A stretch of DNA of 64,000 nucleotides, from contig CM070609.1 of assembly GCA_036346395.1 (NCBI GenBank), positions 50,912,777 through 50,976,776 on the forward strand, written 5' to 3'. A program made the translations under genes and the position numbers. Position 1 is the stretch's first letter. Each line of letters opens with the position of its first letter. The notes under the pieces were generated by a model that did no database searches, was not told the DNA's origin, and worked only from the letters and a program-made list of their open reading frames with translations. Origin of the DNA: Hsuehochloa calcarea. Lineage: Eukaryota; Streptophyta; Magnoliopsida; Poales; Poaceae. This document shows, in pieces, positions 11,595-23,930 of this stretch.

Positions 11595-13493
11595 TGTAGG
11601 ACCGGAAAGGCGACTGAGGGGGGGGGGGGGTGAGTAGGCGCTTTCAAAACTTTCTCGCCTAAAACAAATCCAACACGAACTTTACTCCTTTAGCTATGAA
11701 AGCTAAGAAGATCAGTAAGCACACAGCGGAAACCTTGTGCTGAATTCGATAACCCCCGACAACCACACGACACAAATGTGGTGACTTAAACTCAAAGGGT
11801 TGATCTGGCACAAAGTCGGTCGATCAAGCTACTACGGGCGTCGGACCGACGTTCAACCAATGGTCCGACCAAGAACTAATCGGCGGTCGGACCGGTGGAT
11901 GACGGTTCGACCCTACAGACAATGGCTCGAATATACGGCGGTCGGACCGCCGTTACAAGACCGGTCAGACCGGTTCAGTCCAGAACTGAAAAAGAACCCC
12001 AAATCCAAAACGAAATTTGATCCAACTTTTGATTCAACCAATGAAACTTGACCAAATTTCGAGCGCACCTCCCTAATGAAATTAGAGACCTATTTCTAGC
12101 GACGATTCTTCAGATCCACTTCGCAGAATCGATCTCTCAAGGATTTAATCAAGAAGTGCACAAACCCTAGAAATATGAAAAACTTTGATTCAAGACTTGC
12201 TTATGGGGATTGATGGTCTAGATGATTCTAGGAGTATTCCCACACATCAAAGCAAGACAAAAAGGGTCAAGAGACCAAGCATAAACCCTTGAATCAAGGA
12301 AGCACCAAATTCATTCAAATGAGAGAAGAACACAAAAGGGGAGACAAATGATCTCACAAGCAAGCATCACAAGATTGATTGATCTCACAAGATGCTTACA
12401 AAGCCACTCCAACTAGGAGGACAAGAGCTCACCCAAGGAGCATACAATCTCTCCCTCTCTTCCTCTCCAAACCCTAACCCTAGAAAAGCAAGGGAAGAAA
12501 CCAAATGAATGCCTCTAAAGTTTTCCTTCTCCCCCTTTCCTATTTATACTAGAGAGGACTAGAGTCACATTTGGGGCCCACTCACACATGGGACCCACAC
12601 AAATCTGTTGAAGCAATCGCACCGCTTCACCACGTGTAGGTTGATCACGGTTCTCATCGACGCCAAGCCTCTCTTGTCCGAATCCCATCGGAACCTCCCG
12701 AGACTCGCATCGATATCCGCACCGCTGATCCAACCAAATGCATCAACCACCCGCTCGATCCATCTTGTCCATCTCGCACCATGCTTGAGTCACACGACCT
12801 CACGGTATCCATGATCGCTCGGACCTCGGCCTCCAAGCGTAGTCCCGATCCACCCACCGTTGACGTCGTTGACCTGCAAGCCACCTGCACAGCAATAGAC
12901 AAACAAACCGTTTCCGGGAACAAGTTCTTCACAACTTGACCCACGTTAGTTCCACAATGCAATATGCAACAATAAAGCATTGATAACTAAACATTAAACA
13001 CAATCAACATGCATCAATGCGAACTTGGCTTACCTCCAAGCCATTGCCGGTCTGACCGCCCCACAGGGCCGGTCCGACCGATATCAGGCCGGTCGGACCG
13101 CTCCCACAACGGCGGTCGGACCGGTCAAAAAGACTTAGCCAAAAATCTAGCTTGAAAATCCGAAACCTTCTGGAATTTTCAACTCAATAGAACTTTTGAC
13201 TGGGAGCTCCAAAAATGATGGGACCACATCCAGGAGACTCCCCTCACCTGCCTACACAACCTATTTTTGGCTAAGCTCCAAAAGCCAAACTTAGGTCAGA
13301 CCAGTCCGACCGGCCACCACGGCCGGTCCGACCGACCCACGGGCGGTCTGACCGCCCCACTCCACCGGTCAGACCGCCTGTGGTCTGACAGCAAGAAGCA
13401 AACCCCGAAAACGTGAGATTTTGCAAACCAACAAAGCCATTGCCAATTGACTCATCATCCTGAGATCATGCACATATCCTCACGATATCCACA
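11595..13493 (-). mobile_element. Solo LTR of the SIRE/Maximus-like copia family
   Basis: The 1899-bp element starts TGTAGGACCGG and ends GATATCCACA, with TSD CAAGG at 11590-11594 and 13494-13498. Termini and internal layout match the LTRs of the full-length element at 50981-61964. It carries three clusters of CGGTCGGACCG-type palindromes (11815-11980, 13035-13130, 13290-13390) and a minus-strand TATAAATA box at about 12541. Confidence 0.92.
12541..12549 (-). promoter_or_regulatory. LTR TATA box
   Basis: GTATAAATA on the minus strand sits at the position equivalent to the TATA boxes of the related LTRs at 27845, 51913 and 61130. Confidence 0.6.
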
Positions 13494-13963
13494 CAAGGCC
13501 TATACGAATTCGGATCATCATCCAAAACAGATCCTTGCCCTTTAAGTGTGCGACCCCACAGGTTCATGTGTAATCGGTTATGACTCGGAAATCCTTTTCC
13601 GACCACTAGTCGTCAGCGGTACCTAGCAGCACATAACGATTCCCAAAGACACTGTGAGGACCCCGGATTATTGGGCTTGTAATGCTTAGTCACATATTGA
13701 CTCTAGCATCACAAACGAAATAACCCGTGTCTTCGAGACATGTATACTTCCCAGAAATGCAGTATACACACATCTTTACAAAATTCATGAATCAATTCCA
13801 TTCATTCACATAGAACCGAAGCAAAGCAACAAACCAGAAGTTAAGATAAATAAAATATAGTTATTACAAAATAGAGGCCGACCGGCCAATTGACATATAC
13901 ATATAGAAACTGAACAACGAAAGCAAAAGTGCCATAAGATGGCCATAAACCAAAAGAGCCAAT

Positions 13964-15592
13964 GAAGGACCGAAATGGCAACAGAGGGGGGGTGAATGGT
14001 GCTTTAAAATTAATAACTCCCCTTTGCTGTAATTAAATAAGACCTACAAAGTCCTCTGGATATCTCAAGAAGAGTGAAGCAAAATCAGAGAACAAAAACA
14101 GAAGTTTCAGACTGTTCTGGAGAAATCGGACGTTCCGATTTTACCCGGCGGTAGTTCCGCGACTTCGAAGTTCCGGTTCAAGGCGGAAGTTCCGCTGCAT
14201 GTAGTTCACCATGGACAATCGGAAGTTCCGATTGTCTTGGAAGAAGAACAGTGCGCTCGGGTTTTTCCCAAAAATCCAAAATGCTAAATCTTGAGTGCTC
14301 TTCTCAGGTCAAGGTTCACAGGACATCATCCTAAACACCATCTTGACCTTATGGAGAAGAATCGCAAACAAAGATCCAATAATCAAGCTAAATAAGGATT
14401 TCTTGAAGAAGGGGAAAGAAAGACCAAAACCCAAAATAGACACGATTCTCAGATTCTTAGTTCATGAGACTTTGGGAATCCATTAGCAATAGCAAAACGA
14501 CTCTAGATATCAAGTTTCATGCTATTTCATACGACGAATCAAAAGATACATCAAAACCTTAAATATTCAACATGAGCGAGAAAGGGAATAGAGAAAGGCA
14601 TAGGCAAGTAATCAAAACCTCAGAGATTCATTAAATAGAAATCAAAAGATTACAAGGAACCACAGAGGAATGATTACAAGATTTTCAGTTCATTCTCTCT
14701 CAACAAACTCTCAAAGCAAAACAAACCTTTTTGCTAAGGCTAACCCTAATTTTCTTTCTCCCAAAAGTCTAACCCTAACTCCAGGGTTCTCCCTATTTAT
14801 AGCCTTTGCTAATGGGCCTCCAACCCATTAAGCCCGCTACACCCAACGGAACCGCCTCCACTTTTGCCGCTGCGAAAAGACCCTTTCGCCCCTTGCGCAC
14901 CTTCCGAAGCCTCCCGATACCTTGTTGTGCACGACTCGCAACCGCTTCAAGATTCGCGCCGCCTTCGACACATCCCGACCGCTCGACCTCAACGCCTCCT
15001 GCGCCTAGTCCGTCCACGTGTCTCGCTACGACTCCATCTTGATGCCCCGCAGCCAACATGCATGTAAACACATCACATAGCATTGCACAATAACATAGCA
15101 TCAATATTTGTATAAGACTCAAACTCATACAAAATCAAAATCACAATTTAACCTTCTTCGCACAGCTCGACACAATCGGAGGTTCCAAGATTTACCAAAT
15201 GGAAGTTCCGATTTCGAACATCCGCGATTTGTCAGAATATCGGAAGTTCGCGCTCAACATCTGCGGTACTTCCGATATCCTAACAACCGACTTCCTGATA
15301 TTTAATTCGATTTGATATCTCGAGATCACTTAATGTCGAATTATCGGACACTCCGCTACCCTTGTGCGGAAGTTCCGATTTCCTTCACCGAGAGCAAACC
15401 CGGATAAATCGGAAGTTCCTATTTCCAACACCGGTAGTTCGATTAATCGAACTTCCGCTCCATACACAAATGTAGTTCCGATTTCCGACACGACCGAAAA
15501 TAGTCTAAACCAAAACCTCAACTCTCAATTTAATCAACACACTTGTCAAATACTCATCACTCAGAGTGGAGGACCTTTCACATGGTCTCTCA
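13964..15592 (-). mobile_element. Solo LTR with CGGAAGTTCCG palindromes, nested in the gypsy-type LTR
   Basis: The 1629-bp element starts TGAAGGACCG and ends GGTCTCTCA, with TSD GCCAA at 13959-13963 and 15593-15597. The uninterrupted third copy of the host LTR near 50660-50680 shows the empty site. CGGAAGTTCCG-type palindromes cluster at 14128-14240 and 15170-15490. The same family ends at position 308. Confidence 0.93.
14793..14802 (-). promoter_or_regulatory. LTR TATA box
   Basis: CTATAAATAG on the minus strand lies in the middle of the solo LTR, the usual position for the U3 promoter. Confidence 0.55.
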
Positions 15593-18500
15593 GCCAATCA
15601 GTGTGCCTTTAACCCACAAGGCAACCGACCGGACCGCCAAGCTAGTCGTCGAATCCACATCATATTTCACAAAAATGAGGCCCTTGGGGCTCACCTTCTT
15701 CCTCTGCAACAAATAGTTAAGCAAAGCAAATGAGTACAAAAATTGTACTCCGCAAGACTTACGTGTAAAGTAACAGACCTATACATATGCTACATGCAAG
15801 CTTATTTAGGTGGAGGTCAGATGTTTCATTTTCAAAGACAAAGAAAACTTTATTTGCAATAATGTAGTACATTTAAAAGCAAGTTAACAAATCTGTTTTT
15901 AATGTTCAAATAATCGTAAATGACAACAATATAACAGTAGATAGGTGACAACAACAATCCTGGAAGCGACTAACCCATTAGTCACCACAACAATAGCATG
16001 AATTACCCATTCATACTAACCATGTCAAATTTTAATTTAAAAGGTTGTAGTCTAGTTCTTGCACGACCCTACCAAGCATGTCCATAACCTAGGACGAGGC
16101 TATTCGAATAGTTTTATACCCTGCAGGGGTGTACTAATGTACCCACACGCCAGACCGCCTTTTTGCCAAGCTATTAAGCACACTTCCTTAGGTATGCTGC
16201 AGACGGCTAAGTCCTACGAGACATTTCCAATATTGTGCATTAACTACGAGCCACCTGTATGGATAGAAACACATACGCTGTGTCGAGTCATTGTAAAGCC
16301 TCGGTAAACTACCCGCCTCGTAAAGCCTTGGACAACTACAATGCTCCTCGAGGTGGAGAGCCTACCCGGAATCTCCACCACCGCACACCCAACACAAGAA
16401 CACATATCATTTTTCACACAACACACACAACCCCCTCCTGCGACTCGGAGATAACACACGCTAAAGTACTTAGTCAAGAGAGGTCCCATATCCCTCTCGC
16501 GTGGTTAGCACGCATAAGCGCTTGGCTTAGTGACACAAGTAACTCGGTCCTTGATGACCTAGGCACCATTCCATTCACACCAACAGATCACACCAATCAT
16601 ACCATTGTGCCCAAGTCTAAAACAAATTTTATTTTCAGTTTTTGACTTTACAAAGTAACAAAGCACAAGTGCTAGACATAATGGAATAATATTTAGATGT
16701 GTGATCAAGATCATCGACTACAATCGATGATCGCCCATTACTACCGAAACTAAGCAGTTCTAAGCAATTTCAATTCGCAATCTACTAAGTGACAAGAGCT
16801 CATCCATCGAACTCAAATCACAGCAAATAACCTAGGCTCATGGTAGTAGAGGATAAAACATTTCTACAGATTATGCAACTATAGGATACTAACCATAATT
16901 TAACAACAAAATAGCAATGCATACTTACAAGTTGAAATCAATATATTAGACTTGAAAAATAATGGGATTACCATGATCAAACTGCTTGCCTGTTTGCTGT
17001 GGGTCAAGATGTCGCTGGGGATCAATTATATTGTCAACGTGCTCTTCGGATCCTAACGAGAAAGTGAAAAACAACCGATAAGAACGAAGAAAATGCAAAG
17101 ACCCAAAACTAAACTTTCTCCAAAAATTCTGAAAATTTTACAGTAGCAAGATCATGATTTATAAGGAATTTAGCAACAAGAACCAATTGATTTGGATTCT
17201 TAATGCAAAAGATATGGTCAAAACAATTTTGCTCAGCTTTTATAAATCAAAAATGCTACTATTCATTAGCAAAATTTTCTGGAGCTTTACTGGGGTTGGA
17301 AACATTTTTAGATTAAAGTTTAGTTAAAAACATAACCAACAAACTTTGAATCTCCCGAAGAGGAATTAAAATGAAATAGTTATGCATTTTACAAGTTATC
17401 ACATTTTTCAGTTGATAAATAAATCCTTTCGGGAAAGTCAGAAATTTGAAATGACGTGGACGAATGTAGAGCGTTGATCTTGGATCCAACGGTCCGAGTC
17501 CTCGCTACGGACGCGCGCAGCTGCCCCTCAACTCCTAAACGCTAACCGTTGGATGCGGATCCAACGGCCCACGTGATCGAGCGTTGGCCGGCTCAACGTT
17601 CACGCGCACGCGAGCCGTGGATCTGGGATCCAACGATCCACGTTAACTCGAATCGGGACCGTTGATCTTGGATCCAACGGGTCACAGATCGAGATGCGCG
17701 ACGAATTCAAATCTTCGCGCGAATGTGGGCCGTAGATCTAAGGATCGACGGTCCGCATCGACTCACGCTCAAACGCGTCCTGCTTTCGTCCGTCAAAAAT
17801 GACGGAAGAACGGCTTCGCCGCGGCGGCTCGCCGCGGCGGTGCGAGCAAGTGCCAAAATGGGTTCCAAACATCATTGCGCACCTAATGGTACCAATGGAT
17901 TTGGTTGTGGTGGTCGAACGCCGCAAGCCGGAGAAACCGGTGGCCCAAATGACAAAACGAAATTGCAAACGCCACCGCGGTTCACGGAGCAAAGCCGAGC
18001 CGCTAGGGACTAAAGAGGGTTACTGAGCGCAAAGAATGCACCGAGGAGAGCCGGTTGCCGGGCGAAGGAGAATGCCGATTTCGGTGAATTGGGAAATCCG
18101 ATCAAATCCAAGCCCTGAGCAAATTGAACCGAATTGAGTGAGGGTTAAGCTTCAGAGAGTAAAGGGGGAGCAGAGGGAGCAAAGACCCGAAGAAGAAAAC
18201 CCCTGCTGCACCGACTCCACCGGAGCTCCAAAACCGACAATGGCGGCCGAAGGATTCTCGAAGATCTGCGGCTCTAGTGGATTTGTGAGTGTTAGCTAGA
18301 GTTGCAGAGGTGCTAAAGGAAGCTAAGGGAGAAACAATGGAGCTTAAATAGCCGAGGACGGCCGAGAGCAACGGCGATATCCCGCTCGGGTCAACACGGC
18401 CATTTGAGCGCGAGAGAACGACGGAAGCAGTTGGAGAGTGGACGCCTGAGGGAGGAGCACGACGGGCATTAAATGCGCGCAGAGATAGCCGTTTAAAGCG

Positions 18501-20248
18501 GCGAGAGTGGGCTCGACGCCGCGCTTTTCTCCTCTCGCGCACACCATGGCTGGGCTCACGCACGCGCGGACGGAGGAAGAAGACGACGTGTCGACCGTCG
18601 GATTGAAATCAGACGGCTGCGTTAGATCGGTTGGATTAAAACGATTCCGTCGTTCGGTTGATCGAGGACCGTTCGATGCCGATCCAACGGCTCACCACGC
18701 ACGCGCCCGATCGACCGCGCCGGCGATTAGTTGATCGGACCAAGTCCAGTGGCTCGAGCCCGAGTCCGTTCAATCGAGGAACAAGGCAAACCAATTAAAA
18801 TTTGAATTTTAAACATCTGATTTTTGAGGAATTATTTGAGGTAGCAATCAAACTCCAAAATTTATAAAATTTTAACTGGAGCTTGCTGACAGCAGGAGGA
18901 ACCTCCCATAAAATTTTTAGAGATTTTCATGCACTGAATTTTCCTCCAGAAATTCCAGAAGAGGGGAAATAGGGTTTGACCAATTTTGACTTGCCTCCAA
19001 AAATTATCAAATAATTTCTAAAAATTATGAGATAATTCAGAGGTGTTGCCAAGCCTCCCTAGAACTCAGGAAAAATATTTCCAAGGGTTTGGCACAAGAC
19101 CTATGCCACAAAGGTTTTTGATTAGAGTCAAATGAGGATTTAAATTTGATTTTTCCATAATTCTTTTTAAAATAATTACAAAAATGACCAAGGGCTTCAA
19201 GATGCAAGAAAAGTTTTAATTTATTTTTATTTTCTTACATTTGAAACACAAATCCATATTTGGGATGTTACAGACAGATAGAATAAATCGGACGAACCTT
19301 GATGTAATATGATCTATGATTAGGTCTTCATCACTTACGACCAGTTCGTATCTCTATACGACCAGGTTGTAATTGGTCACGACCAGTTCGTAACTCCTTA
19401 CGACCAGGTTCTTACCATTCTATGATTACGTTTGACCAATCTATGACCAGCACGTATCTCCATACGACTAGTCCGTAACTGATCAAGCTAAGTGACCTAC
19501 TCATGCATTCTCCTTTTGCCTCATGATATCTGGTTGAACTCCAGGTGAGATAATGTGTCAACCATGGACTGTTCAATACTTTCTCGATCGAGTGTCGGAT
19601 AACATCATGTGGTCGACACTTTGACCACTAGTGGCATGGACATGCACTTTCTTTATCCGATCACCACGAGGGGCCCAGAGACATCTCTCCTGTTATGTTA
19701 GGAAGGGCAAATCCCATCTCGACCAGTCACATTCCTCCTATGTTTCATAGCATACCCGAAAGCTACCTTTATAACTACCCAGTTACGGAGTAGCGTTTGG
19801 CAACCCCTAAGAGTGCTATTACACATGTAGGAAACCATGCTGATCTCAGGTCTAAGGATTATACATCATCATTACTTGAGACCAACTAATGGCACAAAGA
19901 TTCATAACAATCTCAATAGTGTCTCAATAATGGGTCTATCAAACACTATGTTCTCTAACATGTGCTCACATTATTGATTCGATATCTCCATATCTATGAC
20001 CGGTGAAACCAGGTCATCAATCAATACATGTGCTAGTCATAGAGTCACTGGTGTTCCGACTAGTGACCTCCGACCAGGGATACATTTAGAATGACATCAT
20101 ATAAGTTAAAGAGTTCCACCAACAAGTCACGTACTTATTGATCTATAACAAATTATTCATTCAAGGAACACGATAACATATTATCAAAATTATGAATATA
20201 ATCAAATATCATCATCTCTATGATTACCTTTAGGGCATATTTCCAACA

Positions 20249-20412
20249 CCTATACCACCACCGCAGGGAACTGCAATGGACCCTCTCCGAAAGTCTGAAA
20301 TATACGTTGGTTATAAGACAACATCCATAATCAGGTATCTTGACCCCATAACTGGAGATTTGCATACAGTCCGCTTCACTATTAGCATATTTGATGAGGA
20401 TAGTTTAGGGTG
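20249..20412 (+). pseudogene. Copia integrase remnant (part 3, tail)
   Basis: This piece continues the integrase C-terminal region interrupted at 11087. It encodes recognisable pieces such as IYVGYKT and IIRYLDPITGDL, then FDED. The frame joins the fragment ending YVPI once the nested LTR is discounted. Reverse transcriptase and RNase H do not follow, so the element was truncated here. Confidence 0.85.
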
Positions 20413-20494
20413 ATAATTATTGTAATGCCAGAGAAATCTTTACCTGAAGGTATAAGGGGGAGGCATTGCGCACTGGTGCATTGCGAGCACCTAA

Positions 20495-20619
20495 GAGTTT
20501 GTTTAGGAACCTCAAATTCCCAACCATCCCTATTCCCTATGAATAGACTGGGATTTTAAATTAAAATCCTGATCTATCCATGAGGATGAGCCAGGAATTT
20601 ATGCTTCCCAAACAAAGAC
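20495..20619. mobile_element. Tourist-like MITE (125 bp)
   Basis: Imperfect terminal inverted repeats (GAGTTTGTTTAGGAA and, on the other strand, GTCTTTGTTTGGGAA) are flanked by TAA on both sides. That is the TSD of Tourist (PIF/Harbinger) elements. It is non-coding. The duplicate is at 32811-32935. Confidence 0.7.
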
Positions 20620-21484
20620 TAAATGTTTATATGGGTAAGAAAGCCCACAGGAATAAGATCACGGCTGCTAGAAGCATAGAATCTTAATTTTGGAATATGG
20701 CACCTGATGGTCAGGTGTAATGTTTTAGATGTGGACAAATACTAAGCAGAAACTATTATACATACCACAGGTTAAGGACTGGGCTGCATACACAGTAGTA
20801 CACCACCTGGAATAATTCATACATTGAGCAGAACTATTGGTGTTACGTAGACCGGTGGAACCAACATACATGAGAGCACAGCTTAATTCACATGTAACTA
20901 TTTCTGTTCATATGGAAAGCTGCACTGAACATGAAAGGGCCATCAGCAGCTGGAAACACAACCGAATTGTAGTTGCAAAAAGATGAAGTTCCATGTCTAA
21001 CACAAAACTAGCTGGTTTGCGCTTTTCAAGTACATGCCAAAACGCAAAACACACCAAAATATCTTATTCACAGATCTTGAACTCTAACAACGCATAAGTT
21101 TTCAGTAGAAGGAATGGTAACACGAACAATATCTTTCGCTCATGCATTACTGAATACACTGAAGTAATTACGCATTAACCTTGATGAGTGCGAAAAAAGG
21201 AAAGGAATTACAAAAATCAGTTTAATTTGAGTGTGCTCCTACAAAAACAATGTTTAAACTAACTAAAGACAATACCATGCGACCAAGGTGCCTGGCATTT
21301 CAGCTTGGTATAATTACACATGATCAATAATTGATTATGATGTGATGAGAAACTAACCAATGCAAGTTTAGTAAAAAAGAAAAATCTGCATAACTGCTGG
21401 AACAGAGAACATGAATTTCAGAATGTAGAACCTGATGTTTAGGTGTAATGTTTTAGATTTGGAAAAAAAAAACATAGCTGAAAC

Positions 21485-21745
21485 CAGGCTTTTGATTACC
21501 GACCAAAAACCGACCAATTTTCGGCAAAATCGGTTCTAGTGGGTACCCCCAGTAAAATTCCAGACCAGCCAAAACCAACCCAAAAAATCGGATTTTCTTG
21601 AATTTTGTCAAATATAAGAGAAATTTTAACTTCAAAATATTCAAATTATGATTTGAAAATTTCGGCCGAAATTTTCAAATAATCGGTAAAATCAGTTCTA
21701 CCGGTGACCACCGATAAAAAATAAAAACCAGTAATAAAAACCCTA
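21485..21745. mobile_element. hAT-like MITE (261 bp)
   Basis: The termini CAGGCTTTTGATTAC and, on the other strand, TAGGGTTTTTATTAC form an imperfect inverted repeat. They are flanked by 8-bp near-identical direct repeats (GCTGAAAC and GTTGAAAC). An 8-bp TSD and a CAGG-type terminus are typical of hAT elements. It is non-coding. The duplicate is at 33800-34057. Confidence 0.65.
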
Positions 21746-23544
21746 GTTGAAACTAATTATACAAACCAGCTCAGCAGACTACCTAGAATAGTTCATACAT
21801 TCAGCTGAACTACTGACAAAAACTGGTTTAAGGAACAGACATTAAAACACAACCAAACTTCAATTAACCAATTTCTGTCTATATAGAAAGTTGCAATGAT
21901 GACAATAGGGGCACCAACAACTGGAAACACAACTGAGTTCATAGTACATGGCAATAATAGTCACAAAAGACCAAATTTATAGTTGCATATAAGCTAAAAG
22001 CCTCCATAACAAATTCAGATTGCATGGTCAATCCATAAAACACAAGAATAGAGATGGCATCCGATTAGCTTCCACATTTCCAAGTCAAACGGGATATTTT
22101 GGCGATGCTCCACCCATTCTTCAAAATAATTTCTTGCCAAAGCTAGAAGTAACTTAAACCTGAAATTCAGAGGGCTTGGCTTATTTGCTACCAGGGTATG
22201 CAAAATACTAGCAACTTGTATCACAGAGTATGCATCAAAATACATGAACTGGTCAATTTGAATTGCATAAATACCTGTGAAAACCAAAATTATACCAGTC
22301 ACTGATCACCTAGAATTCACAGAAAAAAGCATTGCATCAGTTCTCAATAGCAGAAGTGCAAACATTTCAGCCAAGCATTTTGAAGTGACTAAAGTAGGGT
22401 TTAGTGGTCCACTAACCTTACATGGGGCATTCTAAGTTCTAACAAAATCTGTTTATGAAGACCAACTTAAGTTGAGTCTATTATCTACAAAAAACTTCGT
22501 TGTAGGAAACTAAAGACTATACTAACCTTGTTTTTTGGCAGATGTCGTGCGCAACATTCTATACATGAGTTGGCATAATTTCTGATCGAATATAAGATCA
22601 ACACGAATTGTGTGTTTTTTCTCGAATGGGAGAGTGGACTAGCCAGCAAGTGTGGATCCATAAGCACTGACATTAGGTGGGGCTGCGAATGTAAATAGAC
22701 TGTATTTGTTTGTAGTAATTTTTTTACTGGCGGGACGGACTGCACATTAATCGAGGGAAAAGTAGAGGGCGCTTATATCACAGTTCACTTAACTAAAATA
22801 TTTATATGAATTAGTAAAATAAAAGAGATATATATTGTTACCAAAAATATTTTTGGTTGGGAAACAAATGCGCACAACAGGATTTGAACGAAAGTTACTT
22901 GGAAGACTTGGGTTCACCCCAACCTTGTGGGATCTTTCGTGGCTGGTATATTAAGTTTTCCTGGCTTTTTCAGAAGTAAGAATTAGAAAGCCCTTCGAAA
23001 CCATGTGAAGGTTTATATTCGTTTCATTTGAAATTTCTACAGTACTTGTTGATAGTTGGTACAAAACAAGTTTATCACATATAATTGAAAGTCCATCTTT
23101 CATTTTTGTTCGAAAGTTTTACCACATCATTTGAATGTTGAAACAAAAATGCAAGAAAGTACTCAAAATAGCATGCATGTAAGCTTCAAAAGCTACAACC
23201 AAACTGTATAAAATTTTACCATATTAAATCCCAAATGGACACTAGCTATGCATCACATTCACTATCATGGTGGACAAAAAAAAAATATTTTTCTGGATCC
23301 ACTAGTGTGGCATTTTGTCACAACGAACAAGATGAAAACTATCCACTACTTCAGCCACAAGCGAACATGCGTGCAATAGGAGTCTAAGCCATAACATTTT
23401 TTGGAATGCTAAGGTGCGATCTATAGTTTATCTCTTTTAGCCATTTCTCGGCTCTACTTGCTCCATCCCTTAGCATCCACTCTAGCCTCTAAGGTGTTAT
23501 TAACATAATTTAGGATGACATCATTGAATACAAATGACTTTAAT

Positions 23545-23657
23545 CATAACATCATGTTCACCCACGCTTACATTCCAAACCCCTACGTATAGAGTGTTTT
23601 CACTCTTGTGTTGGGGATTGAATCCATAACATCATGTTCACCCACGCTTACATTCCA
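23545..23657. repeat. Pair of 33-bp direct repeats, 80-bp period
   Basis: An identical 33-base unit beginning CATAACATCATGTTCACCC occurs at 23545-23577 and 23625-23657. The pair is conserved in the second copy at about 35860-35972. Confidence 0.9.
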
Positions 23658-23930
23658 CCAGCCGCGCACTTGATTGAATTCCCCGGTATAAAGTTATAAT
23701 AAAGCATCAAAAGAAACAAATATTGTGTGTTGTCCATTAAGACTTGCATACCTAACTCCCTACATATGATAAAAATCTTTGAGTACCCAATTAACTGTGA
23801 GAAAATATAGAGTGGGGAATAATTTGAAAGAGAAGACTGCATCACCCTTAAAGTACAACTTAAAGTACAAAACAAAACAAATGAAATCTACAAAGCATAA
23901 CAAATAAAAGATCTTACCATTTCAGTTCAA

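Larger units (their letters stand above)
13653..19272 (-). mobile_element. Long gypsy-type solo LTR (net 3986 bp) with a nested LTR
   Basis: The left terminus is TGTGAGGACCCCGG and the right terminus is GGGATGTTACA. The flanks are GACAC (13648-13652) and GACAG (19273-19277), a TSD with one mismatch. On the minus strand it begins TGTAACATCCC, a start I associate with plant gypsy LTRs; the superfamily is an inference because no coding region is present. A second partial copy follows at 28773-31593 and a third at 50358-50980 plus 61970-64000. The right part (17470-17770) holds repeated dyads around ATCCAACGG. The open frames inside it are not conserved genes. Confidence 0.85.
11088..20248 (-). 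mobile_element. Composite solo LTR of a copia family (net 1632 bp) holding three nested LTRs
   Basis: The left terminus is TGTTAGGATACGC and the right terminus is ATATTTCCAACA, with the TSD CCTAT at 11083-11087 and 20249-20253. Subtracting the nested insertions leaves about 1632 bp, close to the 1607-bp LTR of the same family at 48338-49944. The family parts are 11088-11594, 13499-13652 and 19278-20248. A TATATAAA box lies on the minus strand at 11540-11547. The portion at 19330-19480 has repeated units such as TACGACCAGTTCGTA. Confidence 0.88.
20620..23930 (-). other. 3' region of F-box gene 2
   Basis: No complete protein gene is present. A splice donor (ATG before GTAAGA, minus strand) lies 12 bases after the F-box stop, with the exon ending at 23918. 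The block at 22277-22030 (minus) matches 3651-3905 downstream of F-box gene 1, including an acceptor-like TTTTCACAG. It is therefore a candidate terminal 3'-UTR exon. The reading frames of 86-95 codons at 22015-22302 and 22485-22745 are not recognised as proteins. Confidence 0.5.

Noticed and set aside
11815..13390. Regularly recurring palindromes resembling a CRISPR array
   Set aside because: Unit spacing is irregular, units vary, they lie in LTRs bounded by TSDs, and the DNA is eukaryotic with no cas genes.
14128..15490. CGGAAGTTCCG as heat-shock elements
   Set aside because: Heat-shock elements need GAA and TTC blocks with two-base spacing (nGAAnnTTCn). Here the spacing is one base and the conserved part is the outer CGG/CCG.
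18102..18563. Frames of 150 codons in the gypsy-type LTR, repeated at 30427-30879
   Set aside because: They lie inside an LTR, are Arg/Ser-rich with no known domain, and differ between copies by frameshifts.
22015..22302. 95-codon minus-strand frame as a separate small gene
   Set aside because: The matching block of F-box gene 1 has stops and the nearly identical copy at 34.4 kb has a 3-base insertion and a changed end. It fits a 3'-UTR exon better.
22860..22930. tRNA-like stretch with GGATTTGAACG
   Set aside because: Only a weak B-box resemblance is present. No A-box at the right distance and no foldable arms were found.
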